Notes: generated by a model from the sequence alone, not told the origin. A DNA stretch of 59,219 nt from an uncultured Prevotella sp. (GCA_944319945.1 CALUFN010000010.1:1-59219); one strand, 5' to 3'; counted from the first letter of the stretch, positions 36,264 to 46,245 are shown. Program-made: numbers and translations.

Positions 36264-37364
36264 CTAATCGGTCTGCACAGCCGTTGACCTGAGCGTGGCC
36301 ACGACGTACTCCGAGCAAGTGCCTATGCGGAATTTGCCGCCCCAAATGCCCATGCCCGAGCTGACGTAATAGTGCGTGCGGCCGCGCCGCCAGGGGCCGT
36401 AGGCGTCTTCATAAATGGCGTCGGTTATCCACGACACGGGCCAAAGCTGGCCGTGGTGGGTGTGGCCGCTAAGCTGGAAGTCTACGCCGGCACGCTCGGC
36501 CTGCTCGAGGTGGTAGGGCTGGTGGTCGAGCAGGATGACGTATTTAGACCGGTCAACGCCCCGCATCAGCGCGCCGAGGCTCTTGCGGCGGGGGTTGGAG
36601 CGGTCGTCGCGCCCTACAAGCACCAGTCCGTCAAGCTCTGCCGAGCCGTCGCGCAGCAGGCGCACGCCGGCCTCGCGGAGAAAGGCGGCCGACTCGCTAA
36701 TGCCGCTGTGGTACTCGTGGTTGCCGAGACAGGCGTACACGAGGGCCTCTATGCGCCGCAGCTCGGCGGCCATGCCGTCGTCGCGCAGCGGGCGCAGGCT
36801 CATGTCTACGATGTCGCCGGCTATGAGCACGAGGTCGGGGCGCTCGGCGTTCACCATGTCTACCCAGCGTGCCAGCTCGGCGCGGGGGTTGTGATAGCCT
36901 AAGTGGAGGTCGCTCATCATCACTATGCGCAGGTCGCGCCCGAGCGGTTTGGCCGTGGTAAGCTCTACGGCGTGCCGCCGCTTGTGCATGTAGTTGGCGT
37001 AGCCGTAGATGAAAACGCAGGCCGTAAGCGCGGAGACTACGGCCGCCGTAACGCCGTTGCGGTAAAGCCACGGGCGGGGCACGAGGCCGGCAAGCCGGCC
37101 GAGATCAAGCAGCAGGAAGACGATGACGAGGTAGAGCAGCACGAAGACGGCCGAGTATCCCGTCTCGTAACACGCCCGGGCTATCGGCATGGGCATGGAG
37201 TCTATGGTTCGCGAGAAGTTCAGGAATATGGTGGCGAACGCCATGACGCACGCCACGACGACGGCCCACTTGGCCGGAGCACCTACCGGCAGCAGGCACC
37301 AGACGTGCCACAACACATACGAGAGGCCTGCCAGCGGCAGGACGAAAAACAGCAGAATCCACAT
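36264..37364 (-). CDS. Membrane-anchored metallophosphoesterase
   Basis: 366 residues. Four N-terminal membrane segments (about residues 1-135, e.g. WILLFFVLPLAGLSYVLWHV) are followed by a calcineurin-like phosphoesterase domain with all blocks present: MSDLHLGY, AGDIVDM, GNHEYHSG, LLDHQPYHLEQA and SGHTHHGQLWPV. It resembles the YaeI-type family of membrane metallophosphoesterases (some act on lipid-linked pyrophosphates such as UDP-diacylglucosamine), but its substrate cannot be read from the sequence. Two TACCTTTG -7 boxes (37410-37417 and 37476-37483) lie upstream. Confidence 0.87.
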   Translation of the reverse strand: MWILLFFVLPLAGLSYVLWHVWCLLPVGAPAKWAVVVACVMAFATIFLNFSRTIDSMPMPIARACYETGYSAVFVLLYLVIVFLLLDLGRLAGLVPRPWLYRNGVTAAVVSALTACVFIYGYANYMHKRRHAVELTTAKPLGRDLRIVMMSDLHLGYHNPRAELARWVDMVNAERPDLVLIAGDIVDMSLRPLRDDGMAAELRRIEALVYACLGNHEYHSGISESAAFLREAGVRLLRDGSAELDGLVLVGRDDRSNPRRKSLGALMRGVDRSKYVILLDHQPYHLEQAERAGVDFQLSGHTHHGQLWPVSWITDAIYEDAYGPWRRGRTHYYVSSGMGIWGGKFRIGTCSEYVVATLRSTAVQTD

Positions 37365-37407
37365 AAGCGGTAGTTTTACGAATTGACGTTAGCGACGATT
37401 TGCGCCA

Positions 37408-37485
37408 TGCAAAGGTAATGCCTGCGAGTGGAAAGAGAGCTTGCTCTCTATTTCCCGAGCGCAGCTTATCTTATGCAAAGGTAAC
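37408..37485 (-). promoter_or_regulatory. Promoter-carrying repeat upstream of the metallophosphoesterase gene
   Basis: The 12-bp direct repeat ATGCAAAGGTAA at 37408-37419 and 37474-37485 gives two minus-strand TACCTTTG -7 boxes. Between them lies a long imperfect hairpin centred on AGAGAGCTTGCTCTCT (37434-37449). The arrangement looks like an inserted, promoter-bearing repeat. Confidence 0.55.
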
Positions 37486-37568
37486 TCTTTTGCGCCTAAA
37501 AGCGTTTAATCTGAAAGCAAAAACAGTAATAGCGGTAGGCAAAAGAGTAAAGCGCATACATACGGAGA

Positions 37569-37599
37569 GCGCCTCCGTGCCGTCGCGGCAGGGAGGCGC
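37569..37599 (-). terminator. GC-rich hairpin downstream of waaA
   Basis: GCGCCTCC (37569-37576) pairs with GGAGGCGC (37592-37599), with an inner TGCC/GGCA stem and one G-G mismatch. It is about 70 bp past the waaA stop; an AT-rich stretch precedes it on the minus strand. The gap 37365-37668 holds this and the promoter repeat only. Confidence 0.45.
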
Positions 37600-37668
37600 A
37601 AATAATAAAAAAATTATTGTCGACAAAAAAAGAATGAGATGATAAATCTGTTGCAGTCGGCCGCCGGC

Positions 37669-38886
37669 TCACAGCCCCACGGCCGAGAGTATGGCGGCGG
37701 TGGCTCCGGCCTGCGCCTCCACGTAGCCTGCGGCCTTGCGGCCGTCGTCGGCCAGGGCGCGTGGGTCGGCCTCGTAGGTGTTCATCACCGCCTCAAACTG
37801 GCTGTAGGAGCTTATCTCCATGCCTCCTCCGGCGGCTATCAGGGCGCGGGCTTCTTGGAAGCGGCGGTTGTTGGGGCCGAATATCACGGGCATTCCCCAT
37901 ACCGCAGCCTCGAGCACGTTGTGTATCCCGACGCCGAAGCCGCCGCCTACGTAGGCCACGCTGCCGTATCCGTAAATGGCGGAGAGCAGCCCGAAGCAGT
38001 CTATGATGAGGCAGCGCGCCGAGCGCACGGCGGCCTCGGTGGCCTCGGTGTACCTCACTACGGGCATCTTCAGCTTTGAGATGATCTGCCGCAGGTGGTC
38101 TTCGCCTATCACGTGGGGGGCTATTATGAGCTGCCAGTCCTTGTGTTCGTTGAAGTAAGGGATGAACACGTCTTCGTCGGGGGGCCAGCTGCTGCCGGCC
38201 ACGAACACGCGGCTGCCGCAGCAGAAGGCATCAACCAGCGGCAGCTCACGGGCCTGGCTCTTCACCTGGAGCACGCGGTCGAAGCGGGTGTCGCCAGTGA
38301 CGTCTACGCAATCAATGCCGAGGCGGGACAGGAGGAGGCGGCTCTCGTCGTTCTGGACGAAGAAGCGCGTGAAGCACCTGAGCACCCGGGCGTAGCCGCG
38401 ACCGTACCAGCGGAAGAACACCTGGCCCTCGCGGAAGATGCTGCTGACGCTGTAAACGGGCACGCCGCGACGCTTGAGGATGTGCAGGTAGTTCCACCAG
38501 AACTCGTATTTGATGAAGAATGCCATCTCGGGGCGCACCAGCGAGAGAAACTTGCGGGCGCCGTAGTAGGTGTCTAAGGGCAGGTAGCACACGATGTCGG
38601 CCTGCGCGTAGTCCTTGCGCACCTCGTAGCCCGACGGCGAGAAGAACGTCAGCAGGATCTTGTACTCGGGGTGGGCGGCGCGCAGACGCTCGATGATCGG
38701 ACGGCCTTGCTCGAACTCTCCGAGCGAGGCGGCATGGAACCAGACGTAGCGCGAGCCTGGGTCCACCTTGCGGCGGAGCACCCGAAAGGCTTCGCGACCT
38801 CCCTTCCACATCTTCCTCGCCTTAGGATTGAACAGCGAAGCTATCATCACGCCGAGCGTGTATAGGCTGATTGCAAGTTGGTACAT
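37669..38886 (-). CDS. waaA: 3-deoxy-D-manno-octulosonic acid transferase
   Basis: 405 residues from the ATG at 38886 (MYQLAISLYTLG); upstream there is only a TTG at 38898. A membrane-anchored GT-B glycosyltransferase that adds Kdo to lipid A precursors. An N-terminal hydrophobic anchor is followed by WFHAASLGEFEQGRPIIERL, typical of KdtA/WaaA, then PEMAFFIKYEFWWNYLHILK, VFVAGSSWPPDE, IIAPHVIGEDHLRQI and VAYVGGGFGVGIHNVLEAAV. How many Kdo residues it adds cannot be read from the sequence. It lies 66 bp downstream of gltX. Confidence 0.93.
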   Translation of the reverse strand: MYQLAISLYTLGVMIASLFNPKARKMWKGGREAFRVLRRKVDPGSRYVWFHAASLGEFEQGRPIIERLRAAHPEYKILLTFFSPSGYEVRKDYAQADIVCYLPLDTYYGARKFLSLVRPEMAFFIKYEFWWNYLHILKRRGVPVYSVSSIFREGQVFFRWYGRGYARVLRCFTRFFVQNDESRLLLSRLGIDCVDVTGDTRFDRVLQVKSQARELPLVDAFCCGSRVFVAGSSWPPDEDVFIPYFNEHKDWQLIIAPHVIGEDHLRQIISKLKMPVVRYTEATEAAVRSARCLIIDCFGLLSAIYGYGSVAYVGGGFGVGIHNVLEAAVWGMPVIFGPNNRRFQEARALIAAGGGMEISSYSQFEAVMNTYEADPRALADDGRKAAGYVEAQAGATAAILSAVGL

Positions 38887-38952
38887 ACTGCAAAACAATT
38901 TGTTTGGAATTAAGAGTTATGGGTTAACTCTTAACTTGCGAAGCAACGACTC

Positions 38953-40473
38953 TTAATTTTTCAAAGTCTCAATGGCCTTCTTTAGTCGGCGCAGGGTTTC
39001 CTCCTTGCCGAGGAAGAAGGATATGTCGAACATGCCGGGACCCTTGCCTATGCCTACGAGGGCCAGGCGGAAGGCGTTCATCACGTCGCCCAGCTTGTAT
39101 CCTTTGGCCTCCACCCACGCCATGACGGCGCGCTCCTGGCTCTCTATGGAGAAGTCTGCGAGGCTCTCGAGCACCTCGGCAAGCTCGGTCATCACTCGCG
39201 GCGAGTCTTCCTTCCAGCGTTTACGCACGGTCTTTTCGTCGTATTCCGTAGGCGGGATAAAGAAGAAGGAGCACAGCGGCCACAGCTCTTTCACGAAGTC
39301 TACGCGGTCTTTCATCATCGCCACCACCTGCCTTACGCGGTCCATGGGCTCGTCTACGCCGTAGCCGGCCACTATCGGGGCGAAGAGGCGGGCTATCTCG
39401 TCGTCGCTCTTGCGCAGGATGTACTCGTGGTTGAACCATACGGCTTTCTTATAGTCGAAGCGTGCGCCGGCCTTGCTGCACTTGGCGATGTCGAACTGCT
39501 CTACAAGCTCGTCCATCGTGAAAAGCTCTTGCTCGGTGCCGGGGTTCCAGCCCAACAGGGCGAGGAAGTTGACCACGGCCTCTGGGAAATAGCCCTGCTC
39601 GCGGAAGCCGGAGCTAACTTCGCCCGTCTTTGGGTCGTGCCATTCGAGCGGGAAAACGGGGAACCCGAGCCTGTCGCCGTCGCGTTTGCTCAGCTTTCCC
39701 TTGCCGTCGGGCTTAAGGAGAAGCGGCAGATGGGCGAAGCGGGGCATGCTGTCTTCCCAGCCGAAGGCGCGGTAGAGCAGCACGTGGAGCGGCGCGCTGG
39801 GCAGCCACTCCTCGCCGCGTATTACGTGGGTGATCTCCATAAGGTGGTCGTCCACTATGTTGGCCAGGTGGTAAGTGGGCAGTTCGTCGGCGCTTTTATA
39901 CAGCACTTTGTCGTCGAGGATGTCGCTCTTGATCACTACGTCGCCGCGTATCATGTCGTGCACGTGCACTTCCTCGCCCGGCTCCACCTTGAACCTGACT
40001 ACGTATTGGGCGCCGTCGGCGATGAGCGCGTCTACTTCATCCTTGCTCATCGTGAGCGAATTGCGCATCACGGAGCGCGTGCGCGCGTCGTACTGGAAGT
40101 TTTTTATCTCGGCGCGCTTGGCCTCCAGCTCTTCCGGAGTGTCGAAGGCCACGTAGGCGCGGCCGGCTTCCAGGAGCTGGTCTACGTACCTTTTATATAT
40201 AGAGCGGCGTTCGCTCTGGTGGTAGGGACCGTGCTGGCCGCCGAAGCTGACGCCCTCGTCGAACTTGATGCCGAGCCAGCGGAATGACTCTATGATGTAT
40301 TCTTCGGCTCCGGGCACGAAGCGGCTCGAGTCCGTATCCTCTATCCTGAACACCAGCTCGCCGCCGTGCTGGCGGGCGAATAGATAGTTGTACAATGCCG
40401 TGCGCACGCCGCCGATGTGCAGCGCGCCTGTGGGACTTGGGGCGAAACGCACCCTTACTTTTCTTTCTGCCAT
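38953..40473 (-). CDS. gltX: Glutamate--tRNA ligase
   Basis: 506 residues, a class I aminoacyl-tRNA synthetase. HIGH region: [25 protein letters not shown]-type loop: [20 protein letters not shown]. Also [20 protein letters not shown] and [20 protein letters not shown]. The C-terminal anticodon-binding region runs from about residue 335. No sign of a discriminating duplicate in the window. A TATTTTTG -7 box at 40496-40503 lies 23 bp upstream, back to back with the divergent HD-hydrolase gene. Confidence 0.97.
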   Translation of the reverse strand: MAERKVRVRFAPSPTGALHIGGVRTALYNYLFARQHGGELVFRIEDTDSSRFVPGAEEYIIESFRWLGIKFDEGVSFGGQHGPYHQSERRSIYKRYVDQLLEAGRAYVAFDTPEELEAKRAEIKNFQYDARTRSVMRNSLTMSKDEVDALIADGAQYVVRFKVEPGEEVHVHDMIRGDVVIKSDILDDKVLYKSADELPTYHLANIVDDHLMEITHVIRGEEWLPSAPLHVLLYRAFGWEDSMPRFAHLPLLLKPDGKGKLSKRDGDRLGFPVFPLEWHDPKTGEVSSGFREQGYFPEAVVNFLALLGWNPGTEQELFTMDELVEQFDIAKCSKAGARFDYKKAVWFNHEYILRKSDDEIARLFAPIVAGYGVDEPMDRVRQVVAMMKDRVDFVKELWPLCSFFFIPPTEYDEKTVRKRWKEDSPRVMTELAEVLESLADFSIESQERAVMAWVEAKGYKLGDVMNAFRLALVGIGKGPGMFDISFFLGKEETLRRLKKAIETLKN

Positions 40474-40495
40474 TGTTCTTGTCGGTTATTTTGTG

Positions 40496-40503
40496 CAAAA
40501 ATA
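40496..40503 (-). promoter_or_regulatory. Putative -7 box of gltX
   Basis: Minus strand TATTTTTG matches TAnnTTTG, 23 bp upstream of the gltX ATG. Confidence 0.45.
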
Positions 40504-40511
40504 ATGTTTTT

Positions 40512-40544
40512 TTGGCAATTTGGCGTATTTTTTTAGTATTTTCG
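40512..40544 (+). promoter_or_regulatory. Putative promoter of the 7TM-HD gene
   Basis: TTG at 40512-40514, a 22-bp spacer and TATTTTCG at 40537-40544, one base from the consensus, 28 bp before the ATG at 40572. Confidence 0.4.
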
Positions 40545-40571
40545 CAGGCAAACGAACAAATACCGCACGAT

Positions 40572-42629
40572 ATGATTAAACTTACCAACAGTGGGACGAG
40601 ACATCACAGCAGGTTTCTCATGTACACGTTTCTCGTCACGGTGACGGTGGCCGTCATCGTGTTTTTTCTGCCCCGCAACAGCGGGCCCCAGTTCCGCTAC
40701 GACGTCGGCAAGCCGTGGATGTACGGGTCGCTGATAGCCAAATTCGACTTCCCAATCTACAAGACGGACGCCAAGATCAAGCAGGAGCAAGACAGCATAG
40801 CTGACGCTTTCGAGCCGTACTACAACTACGACCCGAGCGTGGAGCAGCAGCAGGTGAAGCGGTTTGCCGCCGCTTACAAGGACGGCATACCCGGGCTGCC
40901 GCGCGGCTACGTGGCCACGATCGTCGACAGGCTGCAACGCCTATACCGGGCGGGCATCATCGAAGCTACGGAATACTCGTCGCTGGCTAAGGACTCTATG
41001 CGCACGATACGCATGGTGGTGGGCAAGAAGGCGCAAACGGCCGAGATACGGTGCGTGTACTCTACGATGACGGCTTACGAGACGCTATTCTCCGACCCGA
41101 AGTTGGCCGCCGCGCGGCAGCAGCTGCAACGCTGCAACCTGAACGAGTACTTGCTGCCCAACCTGAAGTACGACGAGGAGCGCAGCGAGGCGGAGCTCGG
41201 CGACATGCTCAGCGGCATACCGATGGCCAGCGGAATGGTGCTCAGCGGACAGAAGATAATAGACCGCGGAGAGATAGTAGACGACTACCTGTACCGCGTG
41301 CTCACGTCGTTCGAGCGCGAGACGCAGCGGCGCAGCGCGTCGGCGCGGGCCGTGCCGTCTACGATAGCCGGCCAGGCGATATTCGTCTTCACCATGATCA
41401 TGCTCTTCACGGCCTACCTGTGGCTCTTCCGCAAGGACTACTTAGAGAAGCCGCGCAGCATCGCCATGCTTTATTCGATGATTACGGTGTTCCCGATACT
41501 TGTCTCGCTGATGGTAGAGCACAACGTGCTCAGCGTCTACGTGCTGCCTTTCGCCATCACGCCGATATTCATCCGCGTGTTCGTAGACTCGCGCACGGCC
41601 TTCACCGCGCACGCCACGATGGTGCTGATATGCGCCGCCGCTGTGAAGTATCAGTATGAGTTCATCATCGTGCAGCTCGTGGCGGGCCTGATAGCCATCT
41701 ACTCGCTGCGCGAGCTCTCGCAGCGCGCCGAGATATTTAAGACGGCCGTACTGGTGACGCTGGGAAGCTCGGCGATCTACTTCGCACTGCAGCTGATGCA
41801 GGACAACAGTGTGCTCACGATGGATCACAGCATGTACAAGTATTTCGCGGCCAACGGAGTGCTCTTGCTCTTCGCCTACCCGCTGATGCTGGTGATAGAG
41901 AAGACGTTCGGATTCATATCCGACGTGACGCTGATTGAACTCTCGAACACTAACAAGAAGCTGCTGCGCAGCCTCAGCGAAGTGGCTCCGGGCACGTTTC
42001 AGCACTCGGTGATGGTGGGCAACCTGGCGGCCGAAATAGCTAACAAGATAGGCGCTAAGGCACAGCTGGTGCGTACCGGCGCGCTTTATCACGACATCGG
42101 GAAGATGAAGAATCCGGCCTACTTCACCGAGAACCAGATGGGCGGCGCCAATCCGCTGGAGGCCATGTCGCGCATAGACGCCGCCCAGATAGTGATCAGC
42201 CACGTTACCGACGGAGTGCGGATGGCCGAGAAATACGGCCTGCCGGGCGTCATCAAGGACTTCATACTGACGCACCACGGCACGGGAAAGACTAAGTATT
42301 TCTACGTGAGCTATAAGAACGAGCACCCCGACGACCCTGTTGACGACACGCTGTTCACCTATCCCGGCCCGGAGCCCTTTACCCGCGAGCAGGCCATACT
42401 GATGATGGCCGACACCGTAGAAGCGGCTGCACGATCACTGAAAGAGTACACCGAGGAGAGCATCAGGCAGCTTGTTAATAAGCTGATAGACCAGCAGACG
42501 GATGACGGCAACTTCCGCAACTGTCCGATTACGTTCCATGATATCGCGGTGGCTAAGCAGGTTTTGGCCGACAGGCTCATGGCTATCTATCACACGCGGA
42601 CGAAATATCCGGAACTGAAAAATAAATAA
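40572..42629 (+). CDS. 7TM-HD phosphohydrolase (PgpH-type)
   Basis: 685 residues from the ATG at 40572; the open frame extends upstream across gltX but that part is a shadow. A short N-terminal segment with one span (FLVTVTVAVIVFFL), a large extracytoplasmic domain (about residues 40-270), then 7 membrane spans (about 275-460) and a cytoplasmic HD domain (HSVMVGNLAAEIANKIGAKA, RTGALYHDIGKMKNPAYF, LTHHGTGKT, MADTVEAAARSL). In Listeria PgpH of this layout degrades cyclic di-AMP; the same activity here is an inference from domain order. A strong terminator follows at 42685-42718. Confidence 0.9.
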   Translation: MIKLTNSGTRHHSRFLMYTFLVTVTVAVIVFFLPRNSGPQFRYDVGKPWMYGSLIAKFDFPIYKTDAKIKQEQDSIADAFEPYYNYDPSVEQQQVKRFAAAYKDGIPGLPRGYVATIVDRLQRLYRAGIIEATEYSSLAKDSMRTIRMVVGKKAQTAEIRCVYSTMTAYETLFSDPKLAAARQQLQRCNLNEYLLPNLKYDEERSEAELGDMLSGIPMASGMVLSGQKIIDRGEIVDDYLYRVLTSFERETQRRSASARAVPSTIAGQAIFVFTMIMLFTAYLWLFRKDYLEKPRSIAMLYSMITVFPILVSLMVEHNVLSVYVLPFAITPIFIRVFVDSRTAFTAHATMVLICAAAVKYQYEFIIVQLVAGLIAIYSLRELSQRAEIFKTAVLVTLGSSAIYFALQLMQDNSVLTMDHSMYKYFAANGVLLLFAYPLMLVIEKTFGFISDVTLIELSNTNKKLLRSLSEVAPGTFQHSVMVGNLAAEIANKIGAKAQLVRTGALYHDIGKMKNPAYFTENQMGGANPLEAMSRIDAAQIVISHVTDGVRMAEKYGLPGVIKDFILTHHGTGKTKYFYVSYKNEHPDDPVDDTLFTYPGPEPFTREQAILMMADTVEAAARSLKEYTEESIRQLVNKLIDQQTDDGNFRNCPITFHDIAVAKQVLADRLMAIYHTRTKYPELKNK

Positions 42630-42684
42630 ATCGTAAACGGAAAATGGGTAATGAATAATTAAAAATCGTGTTTGCGGTAAGATG

Positions 42685-42718
42685 AAAAAGGCCTTGCGAC
42701 GAGTCGCAGGGCCTTTTT
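42685..42718 (+). terminator. Terminator after the 7TM-HD gene
   Basis: AAAAAGGCCTTGCGAC (42685-42700) pairs with GTCGCAGGGCCTTTTT (42703-42718) with one mismatch. The rest of the gap to priA (42630-42901) is AT-rich with ATTGTTC-type heptamers and no gene. Confidence 0.85.
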
Positions 42719-42901
42719 CGTGACAAAAAATACTACCAAATATTAACCATTAACTTATTCACTAAATATCATCACGACATTTCTCTTATATTAATAACTT
42801 CACAACAATATATCAAGTATCATATTATAATCCATCGTCGACCATCATCTTCTTATTTGCGCAGCAACTGATTTTTCATTGTTCATTGTTCATTTTTAAT
42901 T

Positions 42902-45184
42902 TTATAACGGGTCTACGTCGAAATATATTGTGACAGCCTTAAAGTTTTTTCGCCTTAGCACGTCGTTGCGCAGCTGCTTCAGCCCGCGGCGCACGCGGGC
43001 CAGGTCGATGCCGATCTCCAGCTTGAGCATTATCTTGCGTATGCACATGTTCTGCACGCGGGCTACGGCGGGCTTGTCGGGGCCCAGCACGCGGCCAGGC
43101 AGCATGCGGCGCAGCATCTCGGCCAGGGCCTCTGCGCAGCCGGCCACCACAGTGTCTGTCTTATGCCGGAGGTAGACGTATATTATGTGCGTGAAGGGCG
43201 GATAGCGGAACAGCTCGCGCTCTTCCATCATGTCGCGGTAAAACTGCGGCTGGTCGCCCGCCACGGCCTGACGGATGAGGGGCAGGTCGGCGCTCTTCGT
43301 CTGCAGTATCACCAGTCCGCGCGCGCCCTTGCGCCCGGCCCGTCCGGCCACCTGCGTTATCATGGCGAAGGCGTGCTCGTAGGCGCGGAAGTCGGGTATG
43401 TTCATCATCGCGTCGGCGTTAATGATGCCGACAACGGCCACGTTGTCGAAGTCTAACCCCTTAGTCACCATCTGCGTGCCTATCAATATGTCTGTGCGCC
43501 GCGCCGCGAAGTCGGCTATCAGCCGCTCGTAGGCTCCGCGCGAGCCGGTCGTGTCCATGTCCATTCTGGCCGTGCGGGCCTCGGGCAGCAGCTCGTGCAG
43601 GGTCTGCTCCACCTTCTCCGTGCCATAGCCCACGCTGTGCAGCTCGGTAGAGCCGCAGCAGGGGCACTCGCGGGGCACGTCGTAAACGGTGCCGCAATAG
43701 TGGCACGTCATGCGCCCGAGCTGCCTGTGGTAGGTGAGCGACACGTCGCAATGCTCGCACCGGGGCGTCCAGCCGCACTGCCGGCACTCTACGGCCGGGG
43801 CGTAGCCTCGGCGGTTTTGGAAGAGTATGGCCTGCCGCCCGCCGTCCAACGCCGTGCGCAGCGCGGCGAGAAGATCGGGCGAAAACATTCCGTGCATCAT
43901 CTTACGCCGCTGCAGGTCGCGTATGTCCGTGATGCGTATCTCGGGCAGCTGCGCGTCGCCGAAGCGCTTCGTCAGCCGGTAGTAGCCGTACTTGCCACGC
44001 TTTACGTTGGCCATGCTCTCGGCCGAGGGCGTGGCCGAGCCGAGCACTACGCGTGCGCCCGTCAGCCGGGCAAGCATCAGGGCCGTGTCGCGCGCTGAGT
44101 AGCGCGGGGCCGGGTCTTGCTGTTTGAATGACGTTTCGTGCTCTTCGTCGATGATGATCAGGCCCAGCCGTCGCATGGGCAGCAGTACGGCCGAGCGTGC
44201 TCCGAGTATCACGTCGTAGTCGTCGGCGGTCAGCTGCTTCTGCCAGATCTCGGTGCGCTCTGCGTCTGAGTACTTTGAATGGTATATGCCCATTCGCCGC
44301 CCGAACACCGCCCCGAGGCGGCTGCGTATCTGTACGGTCAGCGCAATCTCGGGGAGCAGGTACAATGTCTGTCGGCCTTCGCTTATCGCGTCGCGTATGA
44401 GATGCGTGTATATCTCGGTCTTGCCGCATGAGGTCACTCCGTGCAGCAGCACCGCCCGCTTGTCGCGCAGTTGTCGTTTAATGCTCTCGTAGGCCTTGCG
44501 CTGCTCCTCCGAGAGTGGTTTTATGTCGTCAAGGTGCGGCTCGGCGTCTATGTTTATCCGGCTCACCGCATGCCTGTAAGTCTCTACGTATCCGTCTGTT
44601 ACGAGCCTCCGCATTACCGCGTCGCTCATCTTCGCCTCGTTCACTGCCTCTGCCCGCGATACGCCCTGCCTCCAGCCACAGTCAGCCGGGCCTTCGTCCG
44701 CTGTTGCTCGGCTCATCCGCGCTATCGCCTCTATGGCGGCCCGCTGCGCGGGGGCGCGGCTGAGCACTTTGCCAAGCACGCCCAGCCGTATCATGTCGGC
44801 CGCCTTTTGCGTAAGCCTTACATATGTCTCGGTCTTCGGCTGATAGCCTTCGGCTGAGCGCATCGGCGCCGGCAGCGCGGCTGTGAGTATGTCGCCAGGC
44901 GCGGCCATGTAGTATTCCGCCATCCACCGCCACAGCTCCAGCTGTACGGGCGTTAGCGACGGCTCGTCGTCGAGCACTCGTTTTATCTGTCGGCAGGCGA
45001 ACTCCGGCTTGTCGCCGTGCCTGCGCACTATTATGCCTACGTATGTCCGCTGCCTGCCGAACGGCACCTCGGCCCTTGCTCCAGGCCTCGCCTTGCCGTC
45101 CGCCTCGGGGCCTACCTCGTAAGTGAACGTCGCGTCCACCGGTGCCGGCACTATCACGTCGGCATACTTCAGCATCTCATTCAT
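42902..45184 (-). CDS. priA: Primosomal protein N' (replication restart helicase)
   Basis: 760 residues from the ATG at 45184; the only upstream in-frame start is a TTG at 45196, about 10 bp from the expected transcription start. N-terminal DNA-binding domain (about residues 1-110), helicase core with LLHGVTSCGKTEIYTHLI (Walker A), IIIDEEHETSFKQQDPAPRY (DEEH), VLGSATPSAE and GRAGRKGARGLVI, and zinc-binding cysteines CRQCGWTPRCEHCD and CHYCGTVYDVPRECPCCGS. It reloads the replisome at stalled forks. A promoter with TTTG and TATCTTTG lies just upstream. Confidence 0.96.
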   Translation of the reverse strand: MNEMLKYADVIVPAPVDATFTYEVGPEADGKARPGARAEVPFGRQRTYVGIIVRRHGDKPEFACRQIKRVLDDEPSLTPVQLELWRWMAEYYMAAPGDILTAALPAPMRSAEGYQPKTETYVRLTQKAADMIRLGVLGKVLSRAPAQRAAIEAIARMSRATADEGPADCGWRQGVSRAEAVNEAKMSDAVMRRLVTDGYVETYRHAVSRINIDAEPHLDDIKPLSEEQRKAYESIKRQLRDKRAVLLHGVTSCGKTEIYTHLIRDAISEGRQTLYLLPEIALTVQIRSRLGAVFGRRMGIYHSKYSDAERTEIWQKQLTADDYDVILGARSAVLLPMRRLGLIIIDEEHETSFKQQDPAPRYSARDTALMLARLTGARVVLGSATPSAESMANVKRGKYGYYRLTKRFGDAQLPEIRITDIRDLQRRKMMHGMFSPDLLAALRTALDGGRQAILFQNRRGYAPAVECRQCGWTPRCEHCDVSLTYHRQLGRMTCHYCGTVYDVPRECPCCGSTELHSVGYGTEKVEQTLHELLPEARTARMDMDTTGSRGAYERLIADFAARRTDILIGTQMVTKGLDFDNVAVVGIINADAMMNIPDFRAYEHAFAMITQVAGRAGRKGARGLVILQTKSADLPLIRQAVAGDQPQFYRDMMEERELFRYPPFTHIIYVYLRHKTDTVVAGCAEALAEMLRRMLPGRVLGPDKPAVARVQNMCIRKIMLKLEIGIDLARVRRGLKQLRNDVLRRKNFKAVTIYFDVDPL

Positions 45185-45212
45185 CAGTGTCAACAAGGTT
45201 GGATATCTTCTG

Positions 45213-45243
45213 CAAAGATAGTAATTATTGTCGTAACTGCAAA
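45213..45243 (-). promoter_or_regulatory. Promoter of priA
   Basis: Minus strand TTTG at 45243-45240, 19-bp spacer, then TATCTTTG at 45220-45213, 29 bp before the ATG at 45184. Confidence 0.6.
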
Positions 45244-45312
45244 CGATTCGTATACATTTTATATATGTTTAATTACTAAAATGCTATAATCCGATAACAA
45301 CCAACACTACAA

Positions 45313-46203
45313 TTACCCTTCAACAGCATTCAGCTTTCTCCTCAATTCAACTGGCGTACAGCCGTAACACCTCTTAACATACCTCCCGAAAAACGACGTG
45401 TTCGAGAATCCCAGCTCGTTGCTCACTTCCTTAATCGTCATCGCCGACATGCTCAGCAGCCTCTCGATGTCCTTCATCACGTATGTCCTTATCACGTCTT
45501 GCGCCGACCTTCCGGCCACGTTGGCACACACCACGCTTAAGTATTTCGGTGTTATGTTCAGCTTTTCGGCATAATATTTCACGCTCTGCTTATGCTGCAC
45601 GGTATCGTCCAACAGGCGCGTAAACTTGTTGAATATCGTCTCGCCTGCCGTCACGGGCCGCTCCTTGAGCGCAGTGTGCTTGGCCAACAAACTTCGTAGC
45701 TCGAACACGAATGCCTGCATCAGCCCGTCAGTAATCATCTCGCGGTATCTACCCTCGGCCATCACCAGCGCTCTTCGCAGCAAGCAGTAATACATTCCGA
45801 ATGTTTCCATGTCTTCGTCCGATATCCGTATGGTCGGATTTTCGTCGAAGTATAGCCTGAAATTCCATCCCCTGATGCTTGTAGGCAGCATGCGGAAAGC
45901 ATAGTCGACAGACGCGAACACACACTTATACCTGAAGTCGTCGCTAATACGCAAGTTCCCTACTACCGCGTCCGGCATGCATATCATCAAGTCTCCGCGC
46001 TCTGCCCTCACATTCCTGCCAGACAGCGATATCTCCGCCCATCCCTGCGTGCACAGTATTAACAATACGCCGTCGATCTTCCTAAGTTCCGAACCGTCGA
46101 TCTGCCCGTACTCTTCCACCACGGCAATCCGTCCGTCGGTCAACACTCCGTCGTTCGCCCCGCCGTTACGCATAACATCGACACTAAGATTATCATTAAT
46201 CAT
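45313..46203 (-). CDS. AraC-family transcriptional regulator
   Basis: 296 residues. N-terminal cupin-like sensor region (about residues 1-170), C-terminal AraC DNA-binding domain (about 195-296) with two helix-turn-helix units, the second reading MTIKEVSNELGFSNTSFFGR and YVKRCYGCTPVELRRKL. The first unit region is KQSVKYYAEKLNITPKYLSV. Bacteroidota regulators of this layout control stress or carbohydrate genes; the target here is unknown. Upstream is the 1.1-kb non-coding repeat region, so no obvious partner gene is adjacent. A TAATTTTG box lies at 46246-46253. Confidence 0.88.
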   Translation of the reverse strand: MINDNLSVDVMRNGGANDGVLTDGRIAVVEEYGQIDGSELRKIDGVLLILCTQGWAEISLSGRNVRAERGDLMICMPDAVVGNLRISDDFRYKCVFASVDYAFRMLPTSIRGWNFRLYFDENPTIRISDEDMETFGMYYCLLRRALVMAEGRYREMITDGLMQAFVFELRSLLAKHTALKERPVTAGETIFNKFTRLLDDTVQHKQSVKYYAEKLNITPKYLSVVCANVAGRSAQDVIRTYVMKDIERLLSMSAMTIKEVSNELGFSNTSFFGRYVKRCYGCTPVELRRKLNAVEG

Positions 46204-46245
46204 AAGCCGTAAAAATCAAATTAAACAATCAATATTCATAATCCG

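Noticed and set aside
40395-40571. N-terminal extension of the 7TM-HD gene over the start of gltX
   Set aside because: It would be 59 residues of arginine/cysteine-rich sequence overlapping the opposite strand of gltX and containing the gltX promoter; the ATG at 40572 fits the family.
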